Assembly: GCA_945910035.1 (NCBI GenBank)
Contig: OX246754.1
Coordinates: 55,226,678-55,290,677 of the forward strand
DNA length: 64,000 bases
Source: Brachypalpus laphriformis
Taxonomy: Eukaryota; Arthropoda; Insecta; Diptera; Syrphidae
Direction: 5' to 3'
Shown in pieces: positions 32,127 through 43,081 of the stretch. A model generated the notes under the pieces. It saw nothing but the letters and a program-made list of their open reading frames with translations. It did no database searches and had not been told where the DNA came from. The position numbers and the translations under genes are program-made. How positions within the stretch are numbered: the stretch's first letter is position 1; every line of letters starts with the position of its first letter.

Positions 32127-33482
32127 TTAGGCGTTTCCCGACTCCTGGTTTCGAGGAGCCTGGCCAACAAGATGGATGTTGTCCCTGTTGGATGGTTCTT
32201 CGTTGCGTCGCCTATTCGAACAGTGTGGACAGTTTCCGCGTCTGGGTGGATTTCTGCATTGCCCTTGTAGGTGTCCTATTTTGTTGCAGTTCCAGCAACG
32301 AATTTGTCCTCCGCGAGCGTTGTGTCGGTCTTCGACGTCCATCCTCTGGCAAGAGCATTAGATGGCGGCTACTTCCCTCACACGGTGGATTCCCTGACAG
32401 GCCTGGTCTGCGGCCTCCATTGTCAGAGCAAACGCCAAAGCTTCGGCGAGCGTTTTATTTGCAGCCATTCTTAGAGCCATTTGTAGTTTCGCATCAGCTA
32501 TGGCATGGGTAAACGCTTCGGTTGCCATCCCGTTAATGATCTCCTCCCCGGCGTTTGGATAGGACAAATGTGCCAGTCGCTCGATATCCGCTTGCAATTG
32601 CTGGAGAGTTTCTCCTCTCACCTGAACTCTTCTGCGCAACTGGACCCTATATAATTGCTGCATATGGTCGTCCCCAAATCGCATCTCGATGGCTTTTACC
32701 AGACTATCATAGTTGCGTTGCTTATCGTCGGTAATAGTTTGCAGAAGCTCTGCAGCTGATCCTCTAAGCGCAAGTGTGAGGGCAATGGACTTATCTTCGT
32801 CGTCCCAGTTGTTCGTCATTGCCGCAGCTTCGAACTGCCTCTTATATATCGGCCATGATGTCTGTCCATCGAAGACGGGAGGCTGCATCTCTTTCCTTCT
32901 CGGGCAGTCGGTTGAATACTCCCGAACTTTCTGTTTCTTCACGTGTTCGAGTTCCTTTGCCAAATTCTCGAATCTTCCTTCAACAGTCTCGATTTTTGTT
33001 TGAACGTTCTCGAATTTTGTTTCAACATTCTCGAGTCGTCCTTCAACGGTTGTTTCAAATGTCTCTATTTTGGCTTCTACATTTTCAATCTTCTCGTCAA
33101 TTGTCCCAAATCTTGTTTCCAGACTTTTATTTTGTTCATCGAATTTGCCTTCGAGAACGCTCCTTTGATCAAATAGCTGTTGCTCTAGAGAGTTCTTTTG
33201 CTCATCGAACTTAGCTTCTAGAGAATTCTTTTGCTGGTCTAAAGAATTGTCTAGCTTCTCGAATTTTTCGGAAAGTAATTTCATTAGAGTCGACATCGTC
33301 GTACTTACGTGTTCTTCTTCAACGTCAAACAAAGCTGTTTCAGGATCTGTACCCTCATCCGTCATTATTTTCCGCAGCTTAATAATCAATTCTCTTTTTG
33401 TACCAGTCGTAGGTTGCTCCCGCTGGCTCAGTACTTCCTTTAGTTGCGGCAATGACAAATCTTCCAGCAATTTCCGAACCAT
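32127..33482 (-). pseudogene. gag of copy B with premature stop
   Basis: Starts MVRKLLEDLSLPQLKEVLSQ (an in-frame ATG lies five codons upstream at 33497). Has the SAP-like motif, a shorter coiled coil than copies C/D, the capsid-like region and the knuckle IRCWNCNKIGHLQGQC. A TAA at 32358-32360 replaces a sense codon before the knuckle. The GGGAAAC heptamer survives at 32133-32139 (minus strand) just before the normal gag end. Frame otherwise open. Confidence 0.88.
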
Positions 33483-33550
33483 TTCTTTTTTTTTCACTTA
33501 CACAATAAGCAATACACAAAATTTGTTTTATTCCACTTTTCTGACACCAA

Positions 33551-34004
33551 TGTAATATTCTTGCTGGGGTTCGTTTAAATAAAACCGTCTTTTGTGTATT
33601 TTAATTGTTTATTTATTATCAAATACCAACTTTACTTTAACACAATAGTCAATCACTTTATTCTTTATTTATTTCAAAATAAACGGTCGCTACAGATTTA
33701 TTTTCACAATGCTTGCTTTCACCACCGGTCGAATATCTCTTGTAATCGCTGTATTCACTTATAAACAACTGTACCCACGGTGGTTGTGGTATGGGTATTT
33801 ATAGGAAATTGTAAGGGGTTCTAGAACATGCTAGATGTTTCTCCGGGTGAATCGAGGATCCTGGAATATTGGGATATTGTGTGGAACAATTGTGGAACGT
33901 AAGTACACCAGGTTGGAACGTAAGCACATCAGGTTGGAAAATTTACTACTAGTAGGCAATAGATGTCGTTGCACAAAGTACCTGACGATGTACTTGATAC
34001 TACA
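33551..34004 (-). repeat. 5' LTR of copy B
   Basis: 454 bp, nearly identical to 27735-28188. The primer-binding site (TGGTGTCAGAA on the minus strand) ends at 33549, just inside the element. Confidence 0.88.
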
Positions 34005-34656
34005 TTATCTTATCTTTATCTTAGCTTATATTATCTTATCTTATATATATATATATAAAACCGCCCGTAATTTTCAACAAATTTAGTTGTTTTTTTTATG
34101 TAGATAATTACGATAGGTAAAAAAACAAAACATTCAAAAACATTGAAAAAAAAAACTTCGATATTTTTGTGTGCCCGGCGAAGCGGGCGGGGTTCAAGCT
34201 AGTTTCATCTAAATTCCGAGTTTCTAAATATAAAAAATGTATGCGAACATTTTTAAATTTAGTGCGAAATTTTGTAATTCGATGAACCATAAATATCTGC
34301 ATGAATGCAATTACTTTTCTAGCCTATACATGGGCACTAATTCATTGAGAACAATTAGAACAGCGAATTATTGGCGTAAGCCTTTGAGTTGGAAGGTTAT
34401 TCCGTGAAAGTGCAGATCAAACAAATAATTATTATAAAGTTATTCCATTAAGGTTGATTCACTTAGGACGGCATGGAACGAAACGACACAACACGAAAAA
34501 TATTATTCTTAAGCTAGAAACATCCCTACGTGCTTGTTCACAATGTATGTATATACTGAATATACTCTAAAGGTGTGGTTGGGAAAACGCCCGAGGAAAA
34601 ACTATTAGATATAGTCGATGGTTGTTTGACTTTTCTTCGTAATTTCTACCACGAAC
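34005..34656. other. Low-complexity and unassigned DNA between elements
   Basis: 34005-34058 is a TTATC/TATA-rich simple repeat next to copy B. The rest has no recognised feature. CCACGAAC at 34649-34656 is the left TSD of the hAT element. Confidence 0.5.
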
Positions 34657-36303
34657 TAGAGATGGGCAAAAAATCACTGCCTGTGAATTATTCACTGCGA
34701 ATGAAAATTCACATACGCAGCCTGTGAGTGAATTAAAAATAAACTGTGAATGTTTAAAACGTGAATATGGAATTATTTTTCACATCACATTTTTGTGTCC
34801 GCTACTGTTTAGTACTATGTAACACAAAAGCCAAGTAAACGCATAGCACATTATTTGCAAAACCTTAATTTTGATAACTCTCCATTTCTCTATTAAATTG
34901 CATTCCTGCTACACTCTCTTTGAATTACTCCGAATATAGCGTTCGATTTTCCATAGTTTCTTTTTACATTCATATTCTTTATTGCTCAATGTACCTTTTG
35001 TAAATTAGTTTCGTTCTTTTCCGATTTAAAAATTTACCGAGTGTGGACGCATTGGTAAACATTTATACACAAGCCATTAATACACAAGACATTTATACGC
35101 AACATATTTATACTACACAAATTTATTTAATAAAGTACTCCTATTGAAAATACAATCATTACATATTACAACAAATTCAAAATTAATATTCGATACACTT
35201 TTACACAAAATACATTCCTTCCAACACAGCAACAAAAGATACATTGAGCAACGAATGAAGAAAGAAAATGTACACATCTAACCGTTCAGTGCGGCTATTG
35301 CTCAATGAAAAGCGACGAGCGGATAATGAACATGTACACATCTAACCGCTCAGTGCGACTATTGCTCAATGAAGAGTAACGAGCGGATAACGAACATGTA
35401 CACATCTAACCGCTCAGTGCGGCTATTGCTCAATGAAGAGCGACGAGCGGATAACGAACATGTACACATCTAACCGCTCAGTGCGGCTATTGCTTAATGA
35501 AGAGCGAGGAGCGGATAACGAACATGACCGTTCAGAGCTGGCAACGAAATACGATCAACGATTGACGAAAATGTGTACACCTAATGCGCATAAGGGAGGA
35601 ATTCTTTTTTATGTATACTGAAGTGGCAGGCAGCGAAGGATAGAACAAAGCAAAACGTGGTGAAAAACAACATGCAGGTATATGAAATGTATATTATTCG
35701 CTGGGTTATACCATAGATAATAGAAATATGTATTTCTCTTGTATGTAGTTATATTCAAAGCAAAAATTTACAGATTTGTGTTTGGTATGTACAAGTGCGC
35801 GTATATAAAAAAAAAATGTAAATTTAAGATGCCGCCAATGATAAAGCGAAGAAAGATAAGTTTTATTTTGATTTTTTTACGAAATTAGATGAGACTTCTG
35901 CAAAATGTAATTTATGACAGGTATGTATATGCAAATCAAGCATCCTTTGGTGACATTAGTTTCTGGGGTAAGTTTATTTTTTGAATTATTGGGTCGAAAT
36001 ATTTTTAATGGTATTATTACTTATATGGATAGTATGTGCATTGTGCATACATCAACGCATGTGTATTAACGAATTACCTACGAGTACATTTTACGATACA
36101 AGAAGTCAATAATATAATAATTCATTGATAGATAACAGAAAAATATGTAAATTGTACTTTATTATCATGGTAAGTGAATAATTTTTATTCGTAAAAAAAA
36201 TTACTCTCATACATTCGGATTCACAGGTTATATTCACAGTGAATAAGAAATCACGTTCACAGTTATTGCTGTGAACATAAATTCACGACTTAGCCCAACT
36301 CTA
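34657..36303. mobile_element. Non-autonomous hAT element with 8-bp TSD
   Basis: The left end TAGAGATGGGC and the right end GCCCAACTCTA are imperfect inverted repeats of the hAT type. The subterminal regions of both ends are rich in repeated TGTGAAT/ATTCACA words in opposite orientation. CCACGAAC at 34649-34656 and 36304-36311 is a perfect 8-bp TSD, the hAT length. The element is 1647 bp with no transposase ORF. It carries a 64-bp minisatellite at 35268-35523. Confidence 0.85.
35268..35523. repeat. 64-bp minisatellite, four units
   Basis: ATGTACACATCTAACCG starts at 35268, 35332, 35396 and 35460, exact 64-base spacing. Units differ at a few positions only. Each has CCGCTC near its start and GAGCGG near its end, so every unit can fold into a short stem. 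The last unit gives way to ATGACCGTTCAGAGC at 35524. Confidence 0.9.
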
Positions 36304-36566
36304 CCACGAACACCGTACCCAAGGTATATATATAATATTATATATGTGTACTGTGCACCGTACCAGGGCTCTTATTACTTAACTTTTAAGGCAATCGCCG
36401 TCTAAACGATAGCAACGAACGATATCGTCTGTAGATTACTTCATGTAATGCCATCATTATCGTCTCGTCTATCGCCCAAAGTTTGAGAGCCTTCAGTAGC
36501 TTCAACTGATAAATGCCATAGACCAAGAGCCCACAGTAATTTTTGGGTGTGATTGATAACAAAAAA
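36304..36566. other. Spacer between hAT and RTE-like elements
   Basis: No gene. Holds the right hAT TSD (36304-36311) and, at its end, the RTE-like TSD ATAACAAAAAA (36556-36566). Confidence 0.6.
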
Positions 36567-39500
36567 CTTACTTACTTATGTCCTTTAACCCCTCGGGGGG
36601 CATAGGGCGTCAACCACGCCTGCGCGCCATCGTGTTCGGAGTTCTGCAACGCGTTTGAGCTGCCTCCAACTCATTCCTAAAGAGCTCGATTCCTCCTCAA
36701 CTGTTCTGCGCCACGTTTGCCTAGGGCGTCCCGCTATTCTGCCTGCCTGGGTGAGCGGATTCCACTGCATAGCGTATTTCGCAATGGAGTTGTCTTCGCG
36801 CCGTAGGGTGTGTCCAATCCATTGCCACTTTCTTCTTCGTATAGTAATGCTTATAGGTTCTTGGCCCGTTCTCAGATAAAGCTGTTCGTTGGAGATGCGG
36901 TTCGGCCAAAAAATCCTCAAGATGATTCTTAAGCATTTGTTTATGAAGACTTGCAGCTTGCGTGTGTTAATGGTGTCCACCTTCCAGGTACTGCACCCAT
37001 AAAGCAGCACTGATTCTACGTTGGAGCGGAACAGTCGTAGCTTGGTTCTTAAGCTAATAACATTGCTTCTCCAGATTTTGGACAGCATTCCGAACGCAGC
37101 TTTAGCCTTCCCGATTCTGCTGCACACATCCAGTTCGGTGCCACCGCGATTAGCCGAGACGACACTTCCTAAATATAGAAAGTTATCAACTTTCTCGACT
37201 TGCTTTCCGGCAATGTTAAGTTGAGCGCGGGTATTGGAAGTACTCAGGGCTTTTGTTTTGGCTGTGTTTATTTTTAGCCCCACTTTGTTTGCCTCAGCTT
37301 CTAGATTTTGGGCCATCAAATGAAGATCCATTATCCGATGTGAAAGTAGACAAACATCGTCAGCGCAATCTAGGTGTTTAAGGTAAGATGTCATAGTCCA
37401 ACGAATTCCAGAATTAGCTTCCGTCAATGCTGCACGGAGTACATCGCTGATAACCACCAAGAACAATAGTGGGGACAGTATGCACCCTTGACGTACTCCA
37501 CTTTGGACTTCAAAGTCCTCCGACACCTTACCATTGTGCACGACGTGACACTTGCCGCCCTCATATGTAGCCTTGATAATAGCTATAAGTTTTTCTGGGA
37601 TGCCTCTCCTGCGCAAGCCCAGCCAGATAGCATCTCGATTCAAGTTGTCGAAAGCCTTCTCGAAGTCGATAAACAGTAAATGTAGCGGAGACCTATACTA
37701 AACGCATTGTTCGATTATGATCCGTAAGGTGTTTATGTGGTCGATGCAGGAGGATCCAGCGCGAAAGCCTGCCTGTTCGACATCGAGAGTTGAATCTAAA
37801 TGATCTTTAATTCGTTCTAGAATTATTCTAGCTATTATTTTGGCTACAGCTGGAAGAACACATATACCTCTCCAGTTACCGCACTCCATCAAGTTACCCT
37901 TCTTTGGAAGCTTAATGATCATCCCCCTTTTCCACTCCTGTGGAAATTGTTCACTATCCCAAGCTCTCCGTATTAGCGGATGCAGCAAATCTGCCGATGT
38001 ATTTGGCGCCGCTTGAAATAGCTCGGCAGGGATGCCATCAATACCCACCGCTTTGTTTTTCTTGAGGGACTTGATTGCTGTTATTATTTCAGCTTTACTG
38101 GGAGGTACGGTGCGAATTCGGGAATTTGTTGCTTCGAACTGCTCATTCGAATTCAAGATCATACCGCCGTCGTCTAAGTGATTTAGCACTGCAGCAAAAT
38201 GTTCTCTCCATCTAGTGAGCTGATCCTCATCCGAAATCAGAAGGTCACCGTCTAGACTCTTCACTGGATGTTGTTTGGAGTTTCGACCACCAATAAGCTC
38301 CTTAGTGATGTTGTAAACAGTCCTACTGTCGCACCTACTCGCTGCTTCTTCAGCCCTTGAGGCCAGTGAGTTGACATGTTGACGCTTGTCACGTCTCACA
38401 CTACGCTGCACTTCTTTCTTCTTCGCACGGTATTGGCCTTCAAGCTCGGTTCTCTCTACTGCTGAGGCCGCTGCAATCCGAGCCTTGATTGCTGTACGCT
38501 CATAGATCCGTCTCCAGGTGTCTGTAGAAAGCCATGTGCGGTGGTGTTTCTGCTTTTTACCGACATAAGTGCGTGCCCCAGTCGCAAAAGCATTTTTCAC
38601 AGCACTCCAGTGGTCATCCATGTTCTCTATGCTGCTGATTGCTTCTGCTTCTAAGGCAAGATGGTCCCTGAACTGTTGGCGCACTTGGGGAACCTTGAGC
38701 CTGTCGATATTAAACCTGGTGATGTTAAGCTGGTTTGAGCGGTTGCTGTTGACGGATGCAGTACGAAGGCGTAAATGAGCTACCATAAGATGGTGATCTC
38801 GTTCTTGTCCGACGTCAGCTCCACGTCTGTTTCGGACGTCCAGGAGACAATTTCTAAAGCGGCGACTGATCGCAATGTGGTCGATCTGGTTGGATGTTCG
38901 TTGCCTATCAGTAGAGACCCAACTGATCTTATGGCAGGTGTTATGCTTAAACAGCGTACCTCCGATGACTAGGCGGTTGGTATTGCAGAAGTCCACAAAC
39001 CGCTCACCATTGTCATTACGGTCTCCCACGCCGTGAACTCCCATCACGTGCTTAAGCATGGTGTTGTCGCTACCCACCTTGGCATTGAGATCTCCCATTA
39101 CCATTACGATGTCTCCATTAGGCGTTTGGTTGTAGGCGGCACCTAAGTGGCTATAAAAATTATCCTTTTCATCCTCAGTCGCGTCTAGAGTCGGAGCATA
39201 ACACTGTATGATGGTAATTTTTCTAACTCTACTCTGGAACCTAGCCGTCAATATCCGGTCACTATGGGGTTTCCAGGATATGAGGCTACTACGTGCTGCT
39301 GGAGTTAGCATGAGTCCTACGCCAGAACTCCGTGCACTTCCAGCTGGTTTACCAGAGTAGAGCATGACAGTGCTTTTTGTTGGGGAGATGTATTCCCCAG
39401 CATCGTACCATCTTATCTCGCTCAGCCCTAAGATGTCGATTTTATACCGTGCGAATTCGCGCTCCAATTGGAGGAATCTGGCGTTATAAGGGGGGAGTCC

Positions 39501-39874
39501 AGGAGGGTCTTAACGTTCCAGAATCCGATCGTTGTCCGTGTCCGATAGCCAAAGGTCGTCAACAAATGATCAGTCCGTATCCGAGGCGTATGTTTCCGTT
39601 TCGGAGCAATAGTTTGTTTTACGGTTGCGGCTCGCTGGGCCACAGACCAACCGACACTTATCCTGTTTTTGGCGCAGGAAGCTCGCCATTCGTCCTCTCC
39701 CGTTAGCAATTTCCGAAGAAATTCCCAGATGGCACCACGAGGAGGTGGGAGTAGGGCTTACTAACAGAGCTGCTAGGTTTTCGGCTGCAGTGGCTCCTAC
39801 TCGTTACTTAGCGGACCAGCACCTATCGGGAGATGCTGCCCCTACGAGGCCTTTGTTAGTCGTTTGCCATCCAA
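36567..39874 (-). mobile_element. Full-length RTE-like non-LTR retrotransposon with 11-bp TSD
   Basis: A 3308-bp minus-strand element. ATAACAAAAAA flanks it at 36556-36566 and 39875-39885. The 3' end is a short TAAG repeat tail (36567-36578), as in RTE elements, which end in simple repeats rather than long poly-A. About 165 bases of 5' leader precede the first possible coding start near 39709. One ORF encodes endonuclease and RT. Other fragments of this family lie at 57973-61117. Length and domain order fit RTE (established class); the clade is inferred from motifs. Confidence 0.88.
36585..39709 (-). pseudogene. Endonuclease-reverse transcriptase of the RTE-like element (two lesions)
   Basis: Blocks in order: TIGFWNVKTLLDSP (start of the APE-type endonuclease), KIDILGLSEIRW, VMVMGDLNAKVGSD, SNQIDHIAISRRFRN and DHHLMVAHLRLR (endonuclease). 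Then RT: NWRGICVLPAVAKIIARI, LFIDFEKAFDNLNRDAIW, GVRQGCILSPLLFLVVIS, LDCADDVCLL (catalytic box CADD where FADD is usual) and VDNFLYLGSVVS. The C-terminus is WQWIGHTLRRED ... GVVDALCPPRG. Two lesions: a frame change at a run of C near 39490-39500, and an in-frame TAG at 37698-37700 in front of LFIDFEKAFD. Otherwise open for about 980 codons. Confidence 0.88.
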
Positions 39875-39984
39875 ATAACAAAAAATAATTAGTATTATTA
39901 GATTGCTCTGAAGTTTCTATTTTTAAGTGTTACCGTCTTGCAGGCTCTAGTGGGGGCAATGGTGAGTAATACTACATCAAAAAT

Positions 39985-40295
39985 GCAGTTTTTCGAAAGT
40001 ATAAATAATTGGTATAACAACTTTATCATCATTTCAAAATGTAGAGTTTCGCTCCCTGAATACAAATATGGTGGTCCAAGATGTTTTGCACTCTGCCTTA
40101 TGCCTGCAAGACGCGCTCAAAGTATGCTAAAAATCGAATTTTTAAACAATTGTTATAACAAAAAAAAAGTTGTTTCCTAAATGTAAAGCTAACCTTCCTT
40201 ATTACAAATATGGTGGTCCAAGACGTTTTGCACGCGGTCTTATGCCTGCAAGACGCGCTCAAAGTATGCTAAAAGTCGAATTTTTAAATAATTTA
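39985..40295. repeat. Direct tandem duplication, ~142-bp period
   Basis: TACAAATATGGTGGTCCAAG occurs at 40061 and 40203. The following text (GTTTTGCAC, CTTATGCCTGCAAGACGCGC, TCAAAGTATGCTAAAA, TCGAATTTTTAAA) is repeated with few changes. Two full units and a partial. No coding function seen. Confidence 0.8.
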
Positions 40296-40429
40296 TCGCA
40301 TATAATAATTATAGCAGTTAAGTAAAGTGGGTATGGAAAATGAAACACTTTATTCATGTTCACTTTCATTCGATGAGTCGCTACTGAAAACATCATTGTC
40401 GCTGTCAAATTCTCCTAGAGCATTTTGAA

Positions 40430-41290
40430 CAATGTCATCGCGCATGAATGCGCACTCTCACACGCAGCTCCATACACTGGCATTCATGAGTGCGCTCACT
40501 CCGGTAATGACATTCATGAGTGATCTTGGATGGCCAGCTATACACACAAAAAAGCGAAACATCACTCACTCGCTGATCTAATCACATCCATTTCGTAAGA
40601 AAATAATCACTTAAATGGCACCAGAGACTAGAACCAAAATTCGCACGCGACCCTGTATATGTATGTACATGCACCACCACTGCATGTGTCAGAACACATG
40701 CATGATTTTTTTAAACATGTTGTAAAACTAAAAAATGGTTGTTAAAACCTAGCCAATACACGTAAGACATTGCTTGTAACTGCAACATGTTTTAAAAGTT
40801 GTTTCATTGTGTTAAGCGGCGAAGACATGAAACATGTTTTAAAACATATGTTTTAAAACTAATGTTTTTTTCCGCCATACACATAAAACTAAAAGCGAAA
40901 ACATTAGTCGCTTGCTGATCTTTGAATTGAAAGCACATCGCAAAGGACTGTGACAGTGATATAGTAGTTTGTCTAATGATTATTGATGCTTGTGTGGAAG
41001 ATGCTCTACAGCTGCCATTAAAAAAAACACAGTTTAAATTATACCGCAGCCAAAATTCGCACGCGACGATGTGTATACCACCGGAGCAGCACTGGAAATG
41101 ACATAATTGTGTCAAAACATCGCCATACACATGAAACATGTTTTAAAACCGCATCAGAAAATCAAAACGTTTAGATTTTCTTGAAATATGTTTTAAAACC
41201 AAAATTGGTGTTAAAACCTAGCCACACACGTAAAATATTGTTTGGAACTGCAACGTGTTTTAAAACTTGTTCGATGTGTATGGGGGCTTT
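40430..41290. repeat. Palindrome-rich duplicated repeat (MITE-like)
   Basis: Two related segments, about 40540-40830 and 40880-41285. Both carry AAAATTCGCACGCGAC (40638, 41052) and GTTAAAACCTAGCCA (40742, 41211) followed by ...ACTGCAACATGTTTTAAAA-like text. The word ACATGTTTTAAAAC recurs in both directions. 40836-40859 is a perfect 24-bp palindrome centred on CATATG. This looks like tandem or nested MITE copies, but I could not fix ends or TSDs. Confidence 0.5.
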
Positions 41291-42529
41291 ACAGAAAATA
41301 CCACTAAATAAAGATAGCCTTCCTTGCAAAATACAGGGTGTACCGAAGATTATTTTGCTAATTGCCTTCAATCATTTTATTTAGCGACTTGCAGATTTTG
41401 AAAGTTGTTGGGGAGAATATATCTGCAAATTTGCCACCTTAAAAAAACATGTTTGGTTACATTGACTCGACTTAAACTAATATGGGTGTTTCGCTTATTG
41501 TTCGTGAATTGTTTTATCTTCTCCATCAATTGATATAAGTGCTAACAAAGTCATTAATGAGTGCCTTTAGTACAAAGCAAGTACCAGGATCAATTGGTTT
41601 CGCCTCGAATTCTTCTAAATCACTCCTCCTTTGATTAAAGTTCGAATCCCTTGTATTGAGTTTCAGGTTAACCTTTTGGATACATTCAATGTGCTCCAAT
41701 CGGTTTCCCCGAACAATCTACACACATCAAACAGAATTACAGAATATTTGTTGTGGGGAAGGTAGAAAGCGTACTACTACAAGCATGTCTGAAGAGGTCA
41801 GCTATCAATCTTAGTAACGTCCTGCGCCTCCAGAAAAATAAACCGCAACAGGTGAACCCACGGACTATTGGAATTTTGAATCAGCCATTCTGTCGTCATC
41901 GTCGATATGGCCAATGTAACCTCTGTCTGCTTCGACCTGGGGGGGGGGCTTTACGATTCTTCATTTCTTTGTAGTTAAGATAGGTAATAAGACACTCTGT
42001 TTGTCACTATCCAAACTGAAAGCCCTCTGAATAATCCGAACGTAATAACGATTAAGTAGTACTTAAGGTGGCAATGGTGCAGTGGATAGTGTTGGTCCCC
42101 AACAAAACACATCACGACAGACACGTCGACATAAAGTCGAAACCGAGCACATTTGACATTTCATACGCGATGAAATATTTTTTAGCCCACTGAACTAGTT
42201 ATCGAGATACATAAAATCAAAATATCATCAATAACTAGCAACAACACACAAAAACATGATTATTATAGATAAAAATAATTAATATTTATTTCACAAATAT
42301 CACAACCGAGCACCGCGTGAATAAACATAGAACTGAAGCTGTCAAATGTGCAAGCCAAGATCGGTTAAATGCATGCTATCACTTTCCAACAGTAGCCAGA
42401 TCCATAAAAATCAGATAGTTATACACTCTAGCTAACTAGACTAATACATATTCTAAACGCTTATTAATGGCCGGCTTGAAGAAAGAGAAAGCACGCATTT
42501 AAAGTTCTTTCAAGTCAATGTATAGGTAT
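41291..42529. other. Intergenic, nothing firm
   Basis: No coding region supported. A possible tRNA-like box A (TGGTGCAGTGG, 42075-42085) and weak box B (AGTCGAAACC, 42135-42144) suggest a SINE head, unproven. GTAT at 42526-42529 is the left TSD of the LTR array that follows. Confidence 0.4.
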
Positions 42530-43015
42530 TGTAGTAGTGACTACAGGATGGTTTGTGTACCAAAAACTAAAACACTGTATCTCAAACTGTGCAACGACAT
42601 CTATTGCCTACTAGTAGGAAATATTCCAACCCGATGTGCTTACGTTCCAACCTGATGTGCTTACGTTCCACAATTGTTCCACACAATATCCCAATATTCC
42701 ATGATCCTCAATTCACCCGGAGAAACATCTAGCATGTTCTAGAACCCCTTGCAATTTCCTATAAATACCCATACCACAACCAACGTCGGCACAGTTGTAA
42801 TAAGGTGAATACAGCGATTACAAGAGATATTCGACTAGTGGTGAAAACAAGCGATATTGTGAAAGTAAATCTGTAGCGACAATTTAATTTGAAATAAGTA
42901 AGAATAAAGTGATTGAATGTTGTGTTAAAGTAAAGTTGGTGTTTGATAAATAAATAAACGATTAAAATACACAAAAGACGGTTTTATTTAAACGAACCCA
43001 AGAAAGAATATTACA
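42530..43015 (+). repeat. LTR 1 of the C/D array
   Basis: 486 bp, TGTAGTAGTGAC...AATATTACA. TATAAATA box before CCCATACC, AATAAAGTG polyadenylation signal, doubled CCAACCTGATGTGCTTACG motif. Differs from LTR 3 at about four sites (for example GTAGGAAAT, CCCGATG, GTCGGCAC). Confidence 0.92.
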
Positions 43016-43081
43016 TTGGTGTCAGAAAAGTGGAATAAAACAAATTTTGTGTATTGCGTTTTGTGTAAGTGAAAAATAAAA

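Larger units (their letters stand above)
28200..32136 (-). pseudogene. pol of copy B (disrupted)
   Basis: From right to left: protease with IDTGATASIVRRDL (about 31990), RT from 31599 with KDGSTRFCVDYRRLNDV and VYLDDVIVIGK, RNase H with FIVDADASNVGVGAVLSQ (about 29960) and TDHAALKWLL. Integrase follows with GHLGANK and CRKCVVCAASK zinc residues, ADIAGP, HSDQGRNF and DGMVERFNRT catalytic blocks, and GPYKVV at the end. Breaks: palindromic insertion at about 31560-31626, TGA at 30607-30609 just after the RT, and the MITE at 30269-30550. Small in-frame losses occur in the KEDIEPIL and HKYLGQK regions. No env follows; the frame ends in the polypurine tract. Confidence 0.88.
27735..34004 (-). mobile_element. 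Gypsy-type LTR retrotransposon copy B (inactivated)
   Basis: Minus-strand element of 6270 bp with two 454-bp LTRs (27735-28188 and 33551-34004) and TTAT TSDs at 27731-27734 and 34005-34008. It lies four bases beyond the TSD of the fold-back element. It has the full gag-PR-RT-RH-IN order but is broken: gag stop at 32358-32360, a templated palindromic insertion near 31560-31626, an RT nonsense codon at 30607-30609, and a 282-bp piggyBac MITE at 30269-30550. The LTRs differ at about two positions, so most damage looks recent or was present when it moved by trans-complementation (inference). Confidence 0.92.

Noticed and set aside
35268..35523. CRISPR-like repeat array
   Set aside because: The units abut with no unique spacers and lie inside a hAT element; it is a minisatellite.
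42066..42150. Possible tRNA-like promoter (box A 42075-42085, weak box B 42135-42144)
   Set aside because: Spacing and box B are poor, no second copy in the window, no defined tail.
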